Counted from the stretch's first letter, positions 1 through 10,278 are shown. The stretch: 64,000 bases of DNA from Aliivibrio sp. EL58 (GCF_900312675.1 NZ_OMPC01000009.1:1-64000), one strand, 5' to 3'. Made by a program: numbers and translations. Notes: generated by a model not told the origin, from the letters alone.

Positions 1-3000
1 CTATTGTTAGTCCTGCAAAGTCACTGTCATTATCATTATCATTATCATCTAGTAGATTTTCATTGCTTGGTTGTGAAAAATCAACAGCACTGTTTTCTAA
101 GAAGTCATCTAAAGAAAAAGCATTTTCGTCGTCTTCATCTTCTACTTTATCTAAAGGCTCATCATTTTCAACGTCTAGCTCTTCAGTTTCAGCAAACAGA
201 TCATCTAACTCATCGTCAGTTTCTGACTCTAACTCTGACTCTTGAGCTTGTTCTGTCGTATCTGTACTTGGTATATCCAGTTCTACTGGCTCTTCAAGGT
301 CAGACGACGCATCATCTTGCTCAGTTTCTAATTCAACTTCAGATTCAAGAAAATCATCAAGCTCATCGTCAACTTCTGACTCTTGAGCTTGTTCTGTCGC
401 ATCAATACTTTGTGTACCCAGTTCTACTGGCTCTTCAAGTTCAGACAATGCATCATCTTGCTCAGTTTCTAATTCAACTTCAGGTTCAAGAAGATCATCA
501 AGCTCAAACGAAATTTCATCTTCTGCTTCCTCTTCTACCTCAGCTAAAGGCTCATCATTTTCAACGTCTAGCTCTTCAGTTTCAGCAAACAGATCATCTA
601 ACTCATCGTTAGTTTCTGGCTCTAACTCTGACTCTTGAGCTTGTTCTGTCGCATCAGCACTTGGTGTACCCAGTTCTACTGGCTCTTCAAGTTCAGACAA
701 TGCATCATCTTGCTCAGTTTCTAATTTAACTTCTGGCTCAAGAAGATCATCAAGCTCAAATGAGATGTCGTCTTCTGCTTCCTCTTCTACTTCAGCTAAA
801 GGCTCATCATTTTCAACATCTAGCTCTTCAGTTTCAGCAAACAGATCATCTAACTCATCGTTAGTTTCTGACTCTGGTTCTTGAGCTTGTTCTATCGCAT
901 CTGTATTTGGTGTATCCAGTACTACTGGCTCTTCAAGTTCAGACAACGCATCATCTTGTTCAGTTTCTAATTCAACTTCTGGTTCAAGAAGATCATCAAG
1001 CTCAAATGAAGCATCTTCTTTTTCTGTATCAGATTCAAATAATGAAATATCATCATCTTCGTCTTCATCAGCTTCAACTAACCAATCTTCATCACGAGGT
1101 GTGTCTTCTGAAAGTGCCTCTGATACTGCTACACCTTCTACTTCAGTATCATCGCCACGCTTTCCCGGAGTAGTTTCTTCCTCTTCAACATCATCACCAA
1201 GTAACTCATCTAAAAGTACGGTGCTGTCTTCATCTAGCTCAATTGTATCGTCTTCGTCTTCATCATCTAAAAACTCATCCAGAAGGGCTGTGCTATCTTC
1301 ATCGATTTCTACACTGTCGTCTTCTTCACTCAGCTCTTCGTCATCACCAAGTAATTCATCAAGTAATGCCGTACTGTCATCTTCGATATCTAAGTCAATG
1401 CTCTCTTCTTCATCATCAGACTCGCCCAATAACTCATCAAGTAGCGCCGTATTGTCATCTTCGATATCTAAATCAATACTCTCTTCATCATCAGATTCAT
1501 TAAGCAACTCATCTAGTAACGCTGTACTCTCTTTATCAGATTCTAAATCAATACCCTCTTCATCAAGCTCTCCAAATAAAGCATCATCATTATCTAGTTC
1601 GATACTCTCTTCTTTATTAGAACCTTCAGTCGTTTCATTTGTATTTTCCATCTCTGATAATAAAGCATCAAAGTCCAATTCATCTTCTACTGAATTTGAA
1701 ACCGACTCTGGAGCAAGTTTGGTTTCTTCTTTTTCGTCCAGATCCCAACCTTGGTCTAGCTCAGACTCTTCTGAGTCATCTTCCATATCCATTGATGAGA
1801 ACAGATCATCTAGCATTGATTGATCAAGTTCTCCACCTTCAAGATCTTCGTTATCATCAAGTTCTGGCGCTGATTTATCTAACGCTGATAGATCTGAATC
1901 ATCAATAAGTGATAGATCAAAGTCGTCATCTTCTTCTTCTAAATCGCTTGCTGAGAATAAATCACTGTCGAAATCATTCAGTGCTTTTTCCATCTCCTCA
2001 AGACCTAGTGCTTTTTCTTCCGCATCAACGGTTAGTGCACTTGAGGACATATCAATGTCATCATCTAAACCATCAAGGTCTAAATCAAGATCTCCATCAG
2101 ACAACATTAAATCTAAATCATCGTTTTCTTCACCGTCTAATGAAGCAAATGGGTCATCATTATCTGAACTGTTATTTTCGGTTTCAAACTCAGCGAATAA
2201 ATCATCATTTGAATCTGAATTATCGTCACCAAATAAGAATTCGTCATCATTTAGATCACCTAAAAGGTCATCATCGTCATCTAAACTAATTTCTGGAATG
2301 TCATCATCCATATTGAAATTATTTTCTGGCATAACTAGCGGTGAAGGCTGAGTTTCTGACGTATTTTCTGCGTCTTCCTCTTCCTCTTTCTTACGACGGA
2401 ATAAGAAGAATGCAATTAAGCCTGCAATTAAGGCGCCTGGAATTAAAGCAAGTAATGCGATTAGACCTGGGCTTGATGCTAAATTATCCATTGCACTTGG
2501 TTCTGCTTTTTTCTCAGCAGCCGCAAGTTGTTTCTGTTCATTAATGAATTTTTCGACTTCATTACGAATTCGGTCTTCATCACCTAATGAATTTTTTAGA
2601 TTGTCGACTTCATTTTGAACTTCTGCTAATCGAACACGCAGTTGGTGGTTATTTTCTTGTAATGCTGAAAATTCTTGTTCTGTGGTATCTAATTCAGATT
2701 TCAGCTCAATAACTGAAGCAGGAGCAACAGCTTTACTCACCTCTTTAGCTGGTGATTTATTAACAACCGATGCTTTTTCTTTACTTGGAGATAACGCTGT
2801 TTCTTTTGACGCTGGCGTTGATTTACGCTCTGATACAACTGTACTTGTCGTTTTGGTACTCACTGATTTTTGCGCGTTCTGTTTATTTTTATGGGCAATA
2901 AGCAGTTGTTTAGCATCATCAGTATTTTCACGACGAACTTGTTCTAACGTCGGTAATCGCAAACGGCTATTTGGCTCTAATCCATGAATATTATTATTTT

Positions 3001-3337
3001 CAAAGGCGTGTGGATTTAAGCGATAAATAGCAATTAAGGTTTGCTGTACCGAGGTCGTATTTGATGGGTTCACACGACTTGCAATTGACCACAGAGTTTC
3101 ATCTTCTTTTGTTGGGCCATACATTTTTGTCGGTGTTTTTGCTTTTTGCACAACAGCAGTAGTCGAGGCTCTCTCTGGTTGTGATTGAACAACAGCTTGC
3201 GAACTGACAGTTTGATCCTTTCCCTCAGGCCCCACAATTTGAATTGTTCCTGCTGCGTTTGCAACGGAACATTGTGATGCAATGAATAGCGCCAAAGGAG
3301 TTAGCGTTTTTAACAATTTGTTGGATGCGTCAGACAC
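1..3337 (-). CDS. fimV: FimV-like polar hub / pilus assembly protein (C-terminus outside window)
   Basis: FimV is an inner-membrane, peptidoglycan-binding protein that organises the cell pole and supports type IV pili and type II secretion in gamma-proteobacteria. Seen here: a GTG start preceded by AAGAGG, an in-frame stop just upstream, a signal-like N-terminus (about residues 8-29), a LysM-type segment (about 70-130, with 'DETLWSIA'), a predicted coiled coil (about 215-260), one membrane helix (about 290-312) followed by RRKK, then about 800 residues of extremely acidic Asp/Glu/Ser/Leu sequence containing two sets of internal repeats. The conserved C-terminal TPR/FimV domain would lie beyond position 1. 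Its place next to asd and pdxB matches Vibrio gene order. The serine-rich plus-strand frames over this region are antisense shadows of the acidic codons. Confidence 0.9.
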   Translation of the reverse strand, partial: MSDASNKLLKTLTPLALFIASQCSVANAAGTIQIVGPEGKDQTVSSQAVVQSQPERASTTAVVQKAKTPTKMYGPTKEDETLWSIASRVNPSNTTSVQQTLIAIYRLNPHAFENNNIHGLEPNSRLRLPTLEQVRRENTDDAKQLLIAHKNKQNAQKSVSTKTTSTVVSERKSTPASKETALSPSKEKASVVNKSPAKEVSKAVAPASVIELKSELDTTEQEFSALQENNHQLRVRLAEVQNEVDNLKNSLGDEDRIRNEVEKFINEQKQLAAAEKKAEPSAMDNLASSPGLIALLALIPGALIAGLIAFFLFRRKKEEEEDAENTSETQPSPLVMPENNFNMDDDIPEISLDDDDDLLGDLNDDEFLFGDDNSDSNDDLFAEFETENNSSDNDDPFASLDGEENDDLDLMLSDGDLDLDLDGLDDDIDMSSSALTVDAEEKALGLEEMEKALNDFDSDLFSASDLEEEDDDFDLSLIDDSDLSALDKSAPELDDNEDLEGGELDQSMLDDLFSSMDMEDDSEESELDQGWDLDEKEETKLAPESVSNSVEDELDFDALLSEMENTNETTEGSNKEESIELDNDDALFGELDEEGIDLESDKESTALLDELLNESDDEESIDLDIEDDNTALLDELLGESDDEEESIDLDIEDDSTALLDELLGDDEELSEEDDSVEIDEDSTALLDEFLDDEDEDDTIELDEDSTVLLDELLGDDVEEEETTPGKRGDDTEVEGVAVSEALSEDTPRDEDWLVEADEDEDDDISLFESDTEKEDASFELDDLLEPEVELETEQDDALSELEEPVVLDTPNTDAIEQAQEPESETNDELDDLFAETEELDVENDEPLAEVEEEAEDDISFELDDLLEPEVKLETEQDDALSELEEPVELGTPSADATEQAQESELEPETNDELDDLFAETEELDVENDEPLAEVEEEAEDEISFELDDLLEPEVELETEQDDALSELEEPVELGTQSIDATEQAQESEVDDELDDFLESEVELETEQDDASSDLEEPVELDIPSTDTTEQAQESELESETDDELDDLFAETEELDVENDEPLDKVEDEDDENAFSLDDFLENSAVDFSQPSNENLLDDNDNDNDSDFAGLTI
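246..1020 (-). repeat. Tandem acidic repeats inside fimV (about 240 bp unit)
   Basis: A unit of about 240 bp recurs within fimV, encoding an ELDDLLEPEVELETEQDD / LSELEEPVELG / EQAQESE / DELDDLFAETEELDVENDE series. The marker string gagcttgttctgtcg (or a one-base variant) appears near 244, 385, 637 and 877, so the spacings are about 141, 250 and 240 bp; one unit is therefore internally shortened. Copies are near-identical at DNA level, which suggests recent expansion or contraction by recombination. Confidence 0.8.
1200..1560 (-). repeat. Five-copy 'TALLDELL' repeat array inside fimV
   Basis: Five imperfect copies of about 70-80 bp encode (D/E)xxTALLDELLxxxDDEE with variable acidic linkers. 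They start near 1204, 1273, 1351, 1430 and 1505 on the plus strand. This family is distinct from the 240-bp units downstream in the protein and has diverged more. Confidence 0.75.
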
Positions 3338-3445
3338 TAGAGATGCCTCTTAAATAAATGAAAAAATGATATCTATGTAACTATATCGGATAATAATAAA
3401 AAAACTGTAGCGATTTAGCAAAAACTGTGGGGTTAATGGAAGAAA

Positions 3446-3471
3446 AAAGCCTTAGCTTTCACTAAGGCTTT
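3446..3471 (-). terminator. Rho-independent terminator after asd
   Basis: AAAGCCTTAG and CTAAGGCTTT form a 10-bp stem with a 6-nt loop. On the minus strand the stem runs into a T-rich tract, so it should end the pdxB-asd transcript before fimV. Confidence 0.85.
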
Positions 3472-3528
3472 CTTTTTTATGGCTAATATGCGTATTTGTT
3501 ATAAACAATTCTGCATATATATTATCTA

Positions 3529-4542
3529 TTAATAATAATCGCGAATTAATACTTCTGCGATTTGTACTGCGTTGGTTGCAGCACCCTTACGTACATTATC
3601 TGCAACAACCCACATATTTAGCCCCATTGAGTGACTAATATCCTCACGAATACGAGCAACCATTACATGGTCTTTACCTGTAGCATCACTCACTTGTGTT
3701 GGGTAATCATTACCGTGGAATACTTCAATTCCATCTGTCTCTTCAAGTAAACGAGTTGCTTCTGCTGCATCAATTGGAGCACGAGTTTCAATATGAACCG
3801 ATTCAGCATGGCCATAAAAAACAGGGACACGCACACACGTTGCATTCACTGTGATGCTTTCATCTGCAAAGATTTTTTGCGTTTCCCACACCATTTTCAT
3901 TTCTTCTTTGGTGTAGCCATTGTCCATGAACTCATCAATGTGAGGTAGGCAGTTAAATGCAATTTGCTTATCGTATGCTTTGTTCTCTGCTGGTAAGCCA
4001 TTTAATAGCTTAGCCGTTTGACCTGCTAATTCATCAATACCCGCTTTACCAGAACCTGACACTGACTGGTACGTTGATACGTTAATACGATCAATACCTA
4101 CAGCATCATGAATTGGTTTTAACGCAACTAACATTTGAATCGTTGAACAGTTAGGGTTCGCAATGATATTGCGGTTACGAAAATCAGCAAGGGCCTCAGG
4201 ATTTACTTCTGGGATCACTAATGGAATATCCTGATCGTAACGGAAGTGCGAGGTATTATCGATAACAACAACACCAGACTCTGCTGCAATTGGAGCCCAT
4301 TTAGCTGAAAGTTCACCACCCGCAGAAAATAGACCTATTTGCACTTGGCTCCAATCAAACTCTTCTACATTTTCAACAGTTAATGTCTTATTATTAAAAC
4401 GAACTGTTTTACCTTCACTACGCTCGGAAGCTAAAAGGTATAAATTGCGAACAGGAAACTTACGCTCTTGCAATACTTCTATGATTGTTTCGCCAACGGC
4501 ACCAGTTGCGCCAAGAATGGCAACATCAAATTCTTGAGTCAT
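3529..4542 (-). CDS. asd: Aspartate-semialdehyde dehydrogenase (second isoform, usg position)
   Basis: Reduces L-aspartyl-4-phosphate to the semialdehyde with NADPH, at the branch to lysine/DAP, threonine and methionine. Seen: N-terminal Rossmann motif GATGAVG (residues 10-16), the nucleophile in NPNCST (about residue 132), the STYQSVSGSG substrate loop with the conserved Gln, and the HSMGLNMW stretch near the C-terminus carrying the general-base His region. At 337 residues it matches the shorter ASADH class known as the second isoform in Vibrio, not the ~370-residue enterobacterial Asd. It occupies the slot of E. coli usg (pdxB-usg-truA). Its ATG overlaps the pdxB stop as TAATG, implying translational coupling. 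Whether it is the main housekeeping enzyme cannot be decided from this window. Confidence 0.9.
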   Translation of the reverse strand: MTQEFDVAILGATGAVGETIIEVLQERKFPVRNLYLLASERSEGKTVRFNNKTLTVENVEEFDWSQVQIGLFSAGGELSAKWAPIAAESGVVVIDNTSHFRYDQDIPLVIPEVNPEALADFRNRNIIANPNCSTIQMLVALKPIHDAVGIDRINVSTYQSVSGSGKAGIDELAGQTAKLLNGLPAENKAYDKQIAFNCLPHIDEFMDNGYTKEEMKMVWETQKIFADESITVNATCVRVPVFYGHAESVHIETRAPIDAAEATRLLEETDGIEVFHGNDYPTQVSDATGKDHVMVARIREDISHSMGLNMWVVADNVRKGAATNAVQIAEVLIRDYY

Positions 4543-5672
4543 TAGACTTCCTCGATTGTAAATCCAAGTTGTTGTAACGGGGTAAGACCACAGTTTTTAT
4601 CACCTGTGATTGTGATTGCACTGTATTCTCTTCTATCCCAATAATCTTTGCGCATTTTGTCAAATGCACCAACTGTTGAGATTTCGGTTCTGAATATGGC
4701 ATCATCTTTTCGCACATCATAGACTAACTGAATCAAATTGTGCAGTGTTGAATGATCCCATTGCTGATTTAGTGTCACATTAGGGATTGGCGCGATAGGT
4801 AATAGAGCCTGAGGATCAGCTCGTTCTTCACGATTTAATAACTCACAATAAGAGTTAAAGATCATGGTTGTTCCACGTGCTTTGCCTTCTAGTCCATACC
4901 CTGCAATATGAGGAGTGGCGAAAGAGAGTAAAGGCAATAATTCCATATCAACTTCTGGCTCAAACTCAAACACATCTAATACCGCTTTAAAGCCATCTTG
5001 TTTTAATAAGCGTTGTTTTAATGCTTGATTATCAACCACAGGACCACGCGCAGCATTGATCACTATTTGGTCATTACGCAGCGCTGTTAATCTTTTTTCA
5101 TTCATCAGATGATGAGTTGGAAATTCACCATTGCGGGTGATCGGCGTATGGAAACTAATAACATCTGATTTTTCTAACAATTCTTCTAGCGGCACGAATG
5201 CGCGTTGATCGCCTTCTTGCTCTTTGATTGGGTCATTAAGTAAGTATGGAATAGCTAACGCATCAAGACATTTAGCTAAATAAGAACCAACTTGACCTGC
5301 ACCCACAATACCAAACGTTTTATCAAAGATAGAAAAACCGTGTTGTTGAGCCAATACCATGACACAACTTAATACGTATTCAGCAACACCCACTTTATTA
5401 CAACCAGGAGCTGCCGTGAAAAATATCCCTTTTTCTTTCAATAAAGTTTGATCAACATGGTCCATACCTGCTGTTGCTGTGCCTACAAACTTAAGTTTAT
5501 TGGCTTTTGAGATCAGCTCAGCATTCACTTTGGTTACAGATCGAATCATTAATGCATCAACATCAATTAAATCATCTGCTGTTAGTGTTCTTCCTGATTT
5601 AGCAACAACTTCGCCTAGCTCACTAAATAGTTCAGCAGCATAAGGCATATTTTCATCAATCAATATTTTCAT
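4542..5672 (-). CDS. pdxB: Erythronate-4-phosphate dehydrogenase
   Basis: Second step of DXP-dependent pyridoxal 5'-phosphate synthesis: NAD-linked oxidation of 4-phosphoerythronate. Seen: D-2-hydroxyacid dehydrogenase fold, N-terminal [17 protein letters not shown]-binding [16 protein letters not shown] (about residues 122-137), NAARGPVVD (catalytic Arg region), and [16 protein letters not shown] with the catalytic His and the PdxB-specific tail. Length (376) is normal for the family. It is first in an operon with asd, with a one-base stop/start overlap. Confidence 0.96.
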   Translation of the reverse strand: MKILIDENMPYAAELFSELGEVVAKSGRTLTADDLIDVDALMIRSVTKVNAELISKANKLKFVGTATAGMDHVDQTLLKEKGIFFTAAPGCNKVGVAEYVLSCVMVLAQQHGFSIFDKTFGIVGAGQVGSYLAKCLDALAIPYLLNDPIKEQEGDQRAFVPLEELLEKSDVISFHTPITRNGEFPTHHLMNEKRLTALRNDQIVINAARGPVVDNQALKQRLLKQDGFKAVLDVFEFEPEVDMELLPLLSFATPHIAGYGLEGKARGTTMIFNSYCELLNREERADPQALLPIAPIPNVTLNQQWDHSTLHNLIQLVYDVRKDDAIFRTEISTVGAFDKMRKDYWDRREYSAITITGDKNCGLTPLQQLGFTIEEV

Positions 5673-5746
5673 TTTTTAATCAGTTATCCTTTTCGATTTA
5701 TGAATTCAGTTTATCACTCACTTCCGTGATAGAAAACAGGCATAAA

Positions 5747-5777
5747 AAAACCCAGCCAATTTAAGTGACTGGGTTTT
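5747..5777 (-). terminator. Terminator after fabB
   Basis: AAAACCCAG (5747-5755) pairs with CTGGGTTTT (5769-5777). A run of T follows on the minus strand (the A-run at 5744-5750), placing it as the fabB terminator. Confidence 0.88.
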
Positions 5778-5803
5778 ACTATCTTTTTTTAGTGGTTACG
5801 CGA

Positions 5804-7015
5804 TTACGCTTCGTATTTCTTAATTACTAGCGTTGCGTTTGTACCACCAAAACCAAAGCTGTTAGACATAACTGTTGTTAGTTTTTGATCGCGTTTTTCA
5901 GTAACGATATCAAGACCTTCAGCTGCTGGATCTAGTGTTTCAACGTTGATACTTGGCGCGATAAAACCGTGCTCTAGCATTAGCGTTGAGTAGATAGCCT
6001 CATGAACACCGGCTGCACCTAGTGCGTGACCAGTCATTGCTTTAGTTGCAGAGATTGCAGGGCTGTTCGCACCAAATACTTCTTGGATAGCGCCTAACTC
6101 TTTTGCATCACCAACAGGTGTAGATGTACCGTGAGTGTTCACGTAATCTACGCTGTCTACGTTTTGCATTGCCATTTTCATACAACGAACTGCGCCTTCG
6201 CCTGATGGTGCTACCATGTCGTAGCCATCAGATGTTGCACCGTAACCTACGATTTCACCGTAAATTTTAGCGCCACGAGCAAGTGCATGTTCAAGTTCTT
6301 CGATAACAACCATACCGCCGCCACCAGAGATAACGAAACCGTCACGATCTGCATCGTAAGTACGAGATGCTTTTTCTGGTGTGTCATTGTATTTTGATGA
6401 TAGTGCGCCCATCGCATCAAACATCATCGTTAGAGACCAATCTAGCTCTTCACCACCACCAGCAAACATTACGTCTTGTTTGCCAAGTTGAATAAGCTCT
6501 ACCGCGTGACCAATACAGTGCGCAGAAGTTGCACATGCAGAACTCATTGAGTAGTTAACACCACGAATTTTAAACGGTGTTGCAAGACATGCAGAAACCG
6601 TTGACGCCATTGTACGTGGAACCATGTATGGACCAACACGCTTAACGCCTTTCTCACGCAAGATATCCACTGCATTTACTTGGTTTAGTGATGATGCACC
6701 ACCAGAACCTGCAACAATACCTGTGCGGTCATTTGAAACTTGATCTTCTGTTAAGCCAGAATCTGCTACTGCTTGCTCCATTGAGATGTAAGCAAATGCA
6801 GCCGCATCACCCATGAAACGCATTTTTTTGCGATCGATGTGGTCAGCAGGGTTCATTTTCAAATCGCCCCAAACATTACTGCGCAGACCCTTTTCAGCGA
6901 ACTGCTCAGAGAAGTTAATGCCTGATTTACCAGCTTTCAGAGACTCTAATACTTCTTCTGCATTGTTACCGATACTTGATACAATGCCCATGCCTGTAAT
7001 TACGGCTCTTTTCAT
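5804..7015 (-). CDS. fabB: 3-oxoacyl-ACP synthase I (FabB)
   Basis: Elongating ketosynthase of type II fatty acid synthesis, required in gamma-proteobacteria for unsaturated fatty acids. Seen: [18 protein letters not shown] start, nucleophile in [10 protein letters not shown] (about residue 163), catalytic His in [11 protein letters not shown] (about 298) and in [12 protein letters not shown] (about 333), and the C-terminal [12 protein letters not shown] loop. The 403-residue length and FabB-type sequence around the Cys separate it from the FabF at 52.2-53.5 kb. Monocistronic and divergent from mnmC; a FadR-like half-site lies in the shared upstream region. Confidence 0.97.
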   Translation of the reverse strand: MKRAVITGMGIVSSIGNNAEEVLESLKAGKSGINFSEQFAEKGLRSNVWGDLKMNPADHIDRKKMRFMGDAAAFAYISMEQAVADSGLTEDQVSNDRTGIVAGSGGASSLNQVNAVDILREKGVKRVGPYMVPRTMASTVSACLATPFKIRGVNYSMSSACATSAHCIGHAVELIQLGKQDVMFAGGGEELDWSLTMMFDAMGALSSKYNDTPEKASRTYDADRDGFVISGGGGMVVIEELEHALARGAKIYGEIVGYGATSDGYDMVAPSGEGAVRCMKMAMQNVDSVDYVNTHGTSTPVGDAKELGAIQEVFGANSPAISATKAMTGHALGAAGVHEAIYSTLMLEHGFIAPSINVETLDPAAEGLDIVTEKRDQKLTTVMSNSFGFGGTNATLVIKKYEA

Positions 7016-7135
7016 GATTCTTTCCTAATAAGTCATAAATCTTGGTAGATAATAGCGAAGATAGCACAACAAAGTGGTCAGCTTTCCTATAAGTCGTTAA
7101 AATCCGACGTAGATTATCTTTAATGGTTCTAATTT

Positions 7136-9178
7136 ATGTCACGAAATCACATTTTACCACAAAACAGCATCACTAATGCAATCCTTGATTGGAATGAGTC
7201 TGGAACTCCTGTCTCAAATGACTTTGATGATGTCTATTTTTCTAATGATAATGGATTAGAAGAGACACGATACGTCTTCTTACAGCAAAATCATCTGCCT
7301 CAAAGATGGCAAGATTATGACCAACGTCGTTTTGTAATCGGTGAAACAGGATTTGGTACTGGGTTAAACTTCCTTGCTGTGTGGCAATGGTTTAAAACAT
7401 TTAGAGAACAAAACCCAGATGCTGCACTTAAAGAGCTTCATTTTGTTAGTTTTGAAAAATTCCCTGTCACTAAGGCCGATCTCATTAAGGCCCACCAAGC
7501 ATGGCCTGAATTAGCAGAGCTAGCTGAGCAACTGCAAGAACATTATCCTGCTGCCGTTCCAGATTGTCACCGACTGGTATTAGAAGATGGCATGATAACA
7601 CTCGACCTTTGGTTCGGTGATATCAAAGACTGTATGCCACAAATTTGGATGGATGATTCAGGAGTTATCGACGCTTGGTTTTTAGATGGTTTTGCACCAA
7701 GTAAAAACCCTGAAATGTGGAATCAAAATCTATTTAATAATATGGCCAGCCTTGCTAAAAAAGGCTGTACTTGCGCTACTTTCACAGCAGCAGGTTTTGT
7801 TCGTCGAGGCTTGATTGAAGCAGGCTTTGATATGAAAAAAGTCAAAGGTTTCGCTCATAAAAGAGACATGATCGCTGGTACATTAACGGAACGTAAAACC
7901 AAGGCGAATCATGCGGTTTGGTATGCACGCTCGACACCAGAAAATATCACAGATGTGGCTATTATTGGTGGAGGTGTTGCCAGTGCATCATTGGCGACAA
8001 CACTGCTTCGTCGCGGTGTAAATGTCACTGTTTACTGTAAAGATGATAAAGCCGCACAAGGCGCTTCTGGTAATCAGCAAGGCGCTGTATATCCTCTACT
8101 GAATGAGAAGTTTAACTCACTGTCACGATTCTTTGCTCCCGGCTTTATTTTTGCTCGTCAGTTCATCGACCAAGCAGCCAAAGACGTGGAATTTGATCAC
8201 GATTGGTGCGGCGTAACCCAACTCAAATGGGATGATAAATCAGAAAATAAATTAAATAAAATGCTAACCGCTCAGTTTCCCAATGAACTCGTCACCGCAT
8301 TTAGCAAAGAAGAAACAAACCACCATGTTGGCCTACCAATCAATATGGAGAGCGTTCATTACCCTCTTGGGGGCTGGTTATGTCCAAAACAGTTAACTCG
8401 TGGGATCTTTACTCATTTATCAGAAAACCCACTATTTACGTTGCATAATAACGCTGAAGTGACGCAATTAACTCAAACTGACGATAAGCAATGGAACGTT
8501 ATTCTTGGTGAAAAAATAAATCGACATCAAGCCGTTGTGGTTGCTAATGGCCATAAATTTACTGATTTCGAACAGACCAAAGATATTCCAGCAACACCGG
8601 TTCGAGGCCAAGTGAGTCATATTCCTACCACGGAATCACTAAAAAAACTGAAAACAGTGTTGTGTTATGACGGTTATTTAACCCCTGAAAATACCAAGAA
8701 TCAAAGCCATTGTATTGGCGCAAGTTACGATCGCCGTGATTTAGATTTAGCGTTTAAAGAATCAGATCAAATAGAAAATGGTGAACGATTACAGAAATGT
8801 ATTCCTAATGAAGCTTGGGTGAAAGAGGCAGATACGTCTGACAATCACGCTCGTGTCGGCATTCGCTGCGCCAGTCGTGATCATCTGCCATTTCTTGGCA
8901 ATGTGGTTCGTTTTGAGGATATGCAAGAAGAGTACAAGTATATCTATAAAAAACGCCACTGGTTACGTGAAGCAAAAGAGATTCCTGTCTATGAAGGTTT
9001 ATTCTGTATGCTGACATTAGGTTCAAGAGGATTAAGCTCTGCACCACTATTGGCAGAAACCTTAGCATCACAGATCATGGGAGATCCAATTCCGCTACCA
9101 AATTCAGTACTTGAAGGATTGCACCCAGGAAGATTATGGGTGAGAAGGTTGTTGAAAGGAAAGCCGTTGGATATTTAA
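7136..9178 (+). CDS. mnmC: Bifunctional tRNA cmnm5s2U34 oxidoreductase / methyltransferase MnmC
   Basis: Carries out the last two steps of mnm5s2U34 formation in tRNA wobble uridines. Seen: an N-terminal SAM-dependent methyltransferase domain (about residues 1-245) with [12 protein letters not shown] and the [17 protein letters not shown] block; then a FAD-dependent oxidoreductase domain (about 265-660) starting with [20 protein letters not shown]. Length of 680 residues is typical of the fused enzyme. It is convergent with mltB; the intergenic gap is filled by a long hairpin. Confidence 0.96.
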   Translation: MSRNHILPQNSITNAILDWNESGTPVSNDFDDVYFSNDNGLEETRYVFLQQNHLPQRWQDYDQRRFVIGETGFGTGLNFLAVWQWFKTFREQNPDAALKELHFVSFEKFPVTKADLIKAHQAWPELAELAEQLQEHYPAAVPDCHRLVLEDGMITLDLWFGDIKDCMPQIWMDDSGVIDAWFLDGFAPSKNPEMWNQNLFNNMASLAKKGCTCATFTAAGFVRRGLIEAGFDMKKVKGFAHKRDMIAGTLTERKTKANHAVWYARSTPENITDVAIIGGGVASASLATTLLRRGVNVTVYCKDDKAAQGASGNQQGAVYPLLNEKFNSLSRFFAPGFIFARQFIDQAAKDVEFDHDWCGVTQLKWDDKSENKLNKMLTAQFPNELVTAFSKEETNHHVGLPINMESVHYPLGGWLCPKQLTRGIFTHLSENPLFTLHNNAEVTQLTQTDDKQWNVILGEKINRHQAVVVANGHKFTDFEQTKDIPATPVRGQVSHIPTTESLKKLKTVLCYDGYLTPENTKNQSHCIGASYDRRDLDLAFKESDQIENGERLQKCIPNEAWVKEADTSDNHARVGIRCASRDHLPFLGNVVRFEDMQEEYKYIYKKRHWLREAKEIPVYEGLFCMLTLGSRGLSSAPLLAETLASQIMGDPIPLPNSVLEGLHPGRLWVRRLLKGKPLDI

Positions 9179-9188
9179 GAGCTAGAGC

Positions 9189-9298
9189 AGAGTTCAGATC
9201 GCTTCGCTTAAAGAATTCAGAGGTGTTCGTTGTAAGTATACAACTAACAACACTAACCTCTGAATTCTGCTAGGGAGCTTGCGACCGATCTGAACTCT
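9189..9298. repeat. Long imperfect hairpin between convergent mnmC and mltB
   Basis: Two exact 13-bp arms on each side: AGAGTTCAGATCG (9189-9201) with CGATCTGAACTCT (9286-9298), and AGAATTCAGAGGT (9212-9224) with ACCTCTGAATTCT (9256-9268), plus a looser inner pairing GTTCGTTGT/ACAACTAAC. The whole element could fold into one ~110-nt stem-loop with internal loops. It lacks a clear T-run, so it is unlike the ordinary terminators in this window and resembles a dispersed intergenic palindrome or MITE-like unit. No other copy was noticed here. Confidence 0.75.
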
Positions 9299-9303
9299 AT
9301 AAT

Positions 9304-10278
9304 TTACTTAATCGAATCAGCCAAATGGCTCACCGCTAGCGCAAAGTAATGCGAACGGTTCCAATCCATTAAGACTTGGTAATTATTGTAAACAAGGTAC
9401 GCACGACCATCGTTATCATCAGGTTGCACTAACCACGCTTCAATATCGACGTCAGGTAATGCTTTACCCGTTAAACGACGAACACCAAGGTCTTGCCATT
9501 GAGCTAGCGACTTATCTTTTTCTTCCGATAGCCCTTTTAGGCTTTCAGCATCTAATGATTCAGGTAATTGTACTTGACGTCCCCACGTATAAGTATCGTC
9601 CCAACCCACTTGCTTTAAGTAGTTTGCTGCTGATGCGAATACATCCGCGTGAGTGGTCCAAATATCTTTACGACCATCACCATTGCCATCAACGGCATAA
9701 GCTAAGAATGACGTTGGCATGAACTGACATTGTCCCATCGCCCCTGCCCATGAACCTTTCATGTTTTCTGGAGTAATGTGACCTTGCTGTAAAATGGTTA
9801 ATGCAGCCATGGTTTGTTTTTTGAAGAATTCTTCACGACGGCCGTCATAAGCTAACGTCGTCAATGCTTCAATCACATTATAACCACCGGTCAGCTTACC
9901 AAAGTTACTTTCAACGCCCCATAACGCAACAATAAAACGAGGCTGAACCCCATATTCATTACCAATTCGGGTCAATTCTTTATAGTGTTTTTGGTATAAA
10001 TCGTTTGCTTGTTTGATTTTCCATTTCGGCACTGCGCGTGGAATATACTCATCTAGCGTTAATTTTTTTTCTGGCTGGTTACGATCTGATTTGACCGCTT
10101 TTTCTTTAAAGGCAATATCTTTAAATGCACGCTCAAGAATAGGTTCTGAAATACCTATCTCTCTCGCTTCATTTTTTAATTCTACAATATAGTCCTGAAA
10201 TTCCCCTTCAGGAGTATTTGCTGTAACAGATGTTGCCATGAGCAGACTGACTATCCCTAGCAGTAATTTTTTCTTCAT
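9304..10278 (-). CDS. mltB: Lytic murein transglycosylase B family
   Basis: Cleaves the MurNAc-GlcNAc bond of peptidoglycan with formation of anhydro-MurNAc. Seen: signal peptide [20 protein letters not shown], then the SLT_2 domain with the catalytic Glu in ALWGVESNFG, followed by EALTTLAYDGRR and the GSWAGAMGQCQFMP block characteristic of MltB. There is no lipobox Cys at the end of the signal, so it is probably periplasmic and soluble instead of an outer-membrane lipoprotein as in E. coli MltB. The start codon overlaps the ycgL stop (TAATG). Confidence 0.92.
   Translation of the reverse strand: MKKKLLLGIVSLLMATSVTANTPEGEFQDYIVELKNEAREIGISEPILERAFKDIAFKEKAVKSDRNQPEKKLTLDEYIPRAVPKWKIKQANDLYQKHYKELTRIGNEYGVQPRFIVALWGVESNFGKLTGGYNVIEALTTLAYDGRREEFFKKQTMAALTILQQGHITPENMKGSWAGAMGQCQFMPTSFLAYAVDGNGDGRKDIWTTHADVFASAANYLKQVGWDDTYTWGRQVQLPESLDAESLKGLSEEKDKSLAQWQDLGVRRLTGKALPDVDIEAWLVQPDDNDGRAYLVYNNYQVLMDWNRSHYFALAVSHLADSIK

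Noticed and set aside
63-2351. Serine- and leucine/histidine-rich plus-strand open frames across the first 2.3 kb
   Set aside because: They are antisense shadows of the acidic Asp/Glu-rich fimV codons (gat/gaa read backwards give tca/ttc); no ribosome sites and highly biased composition.
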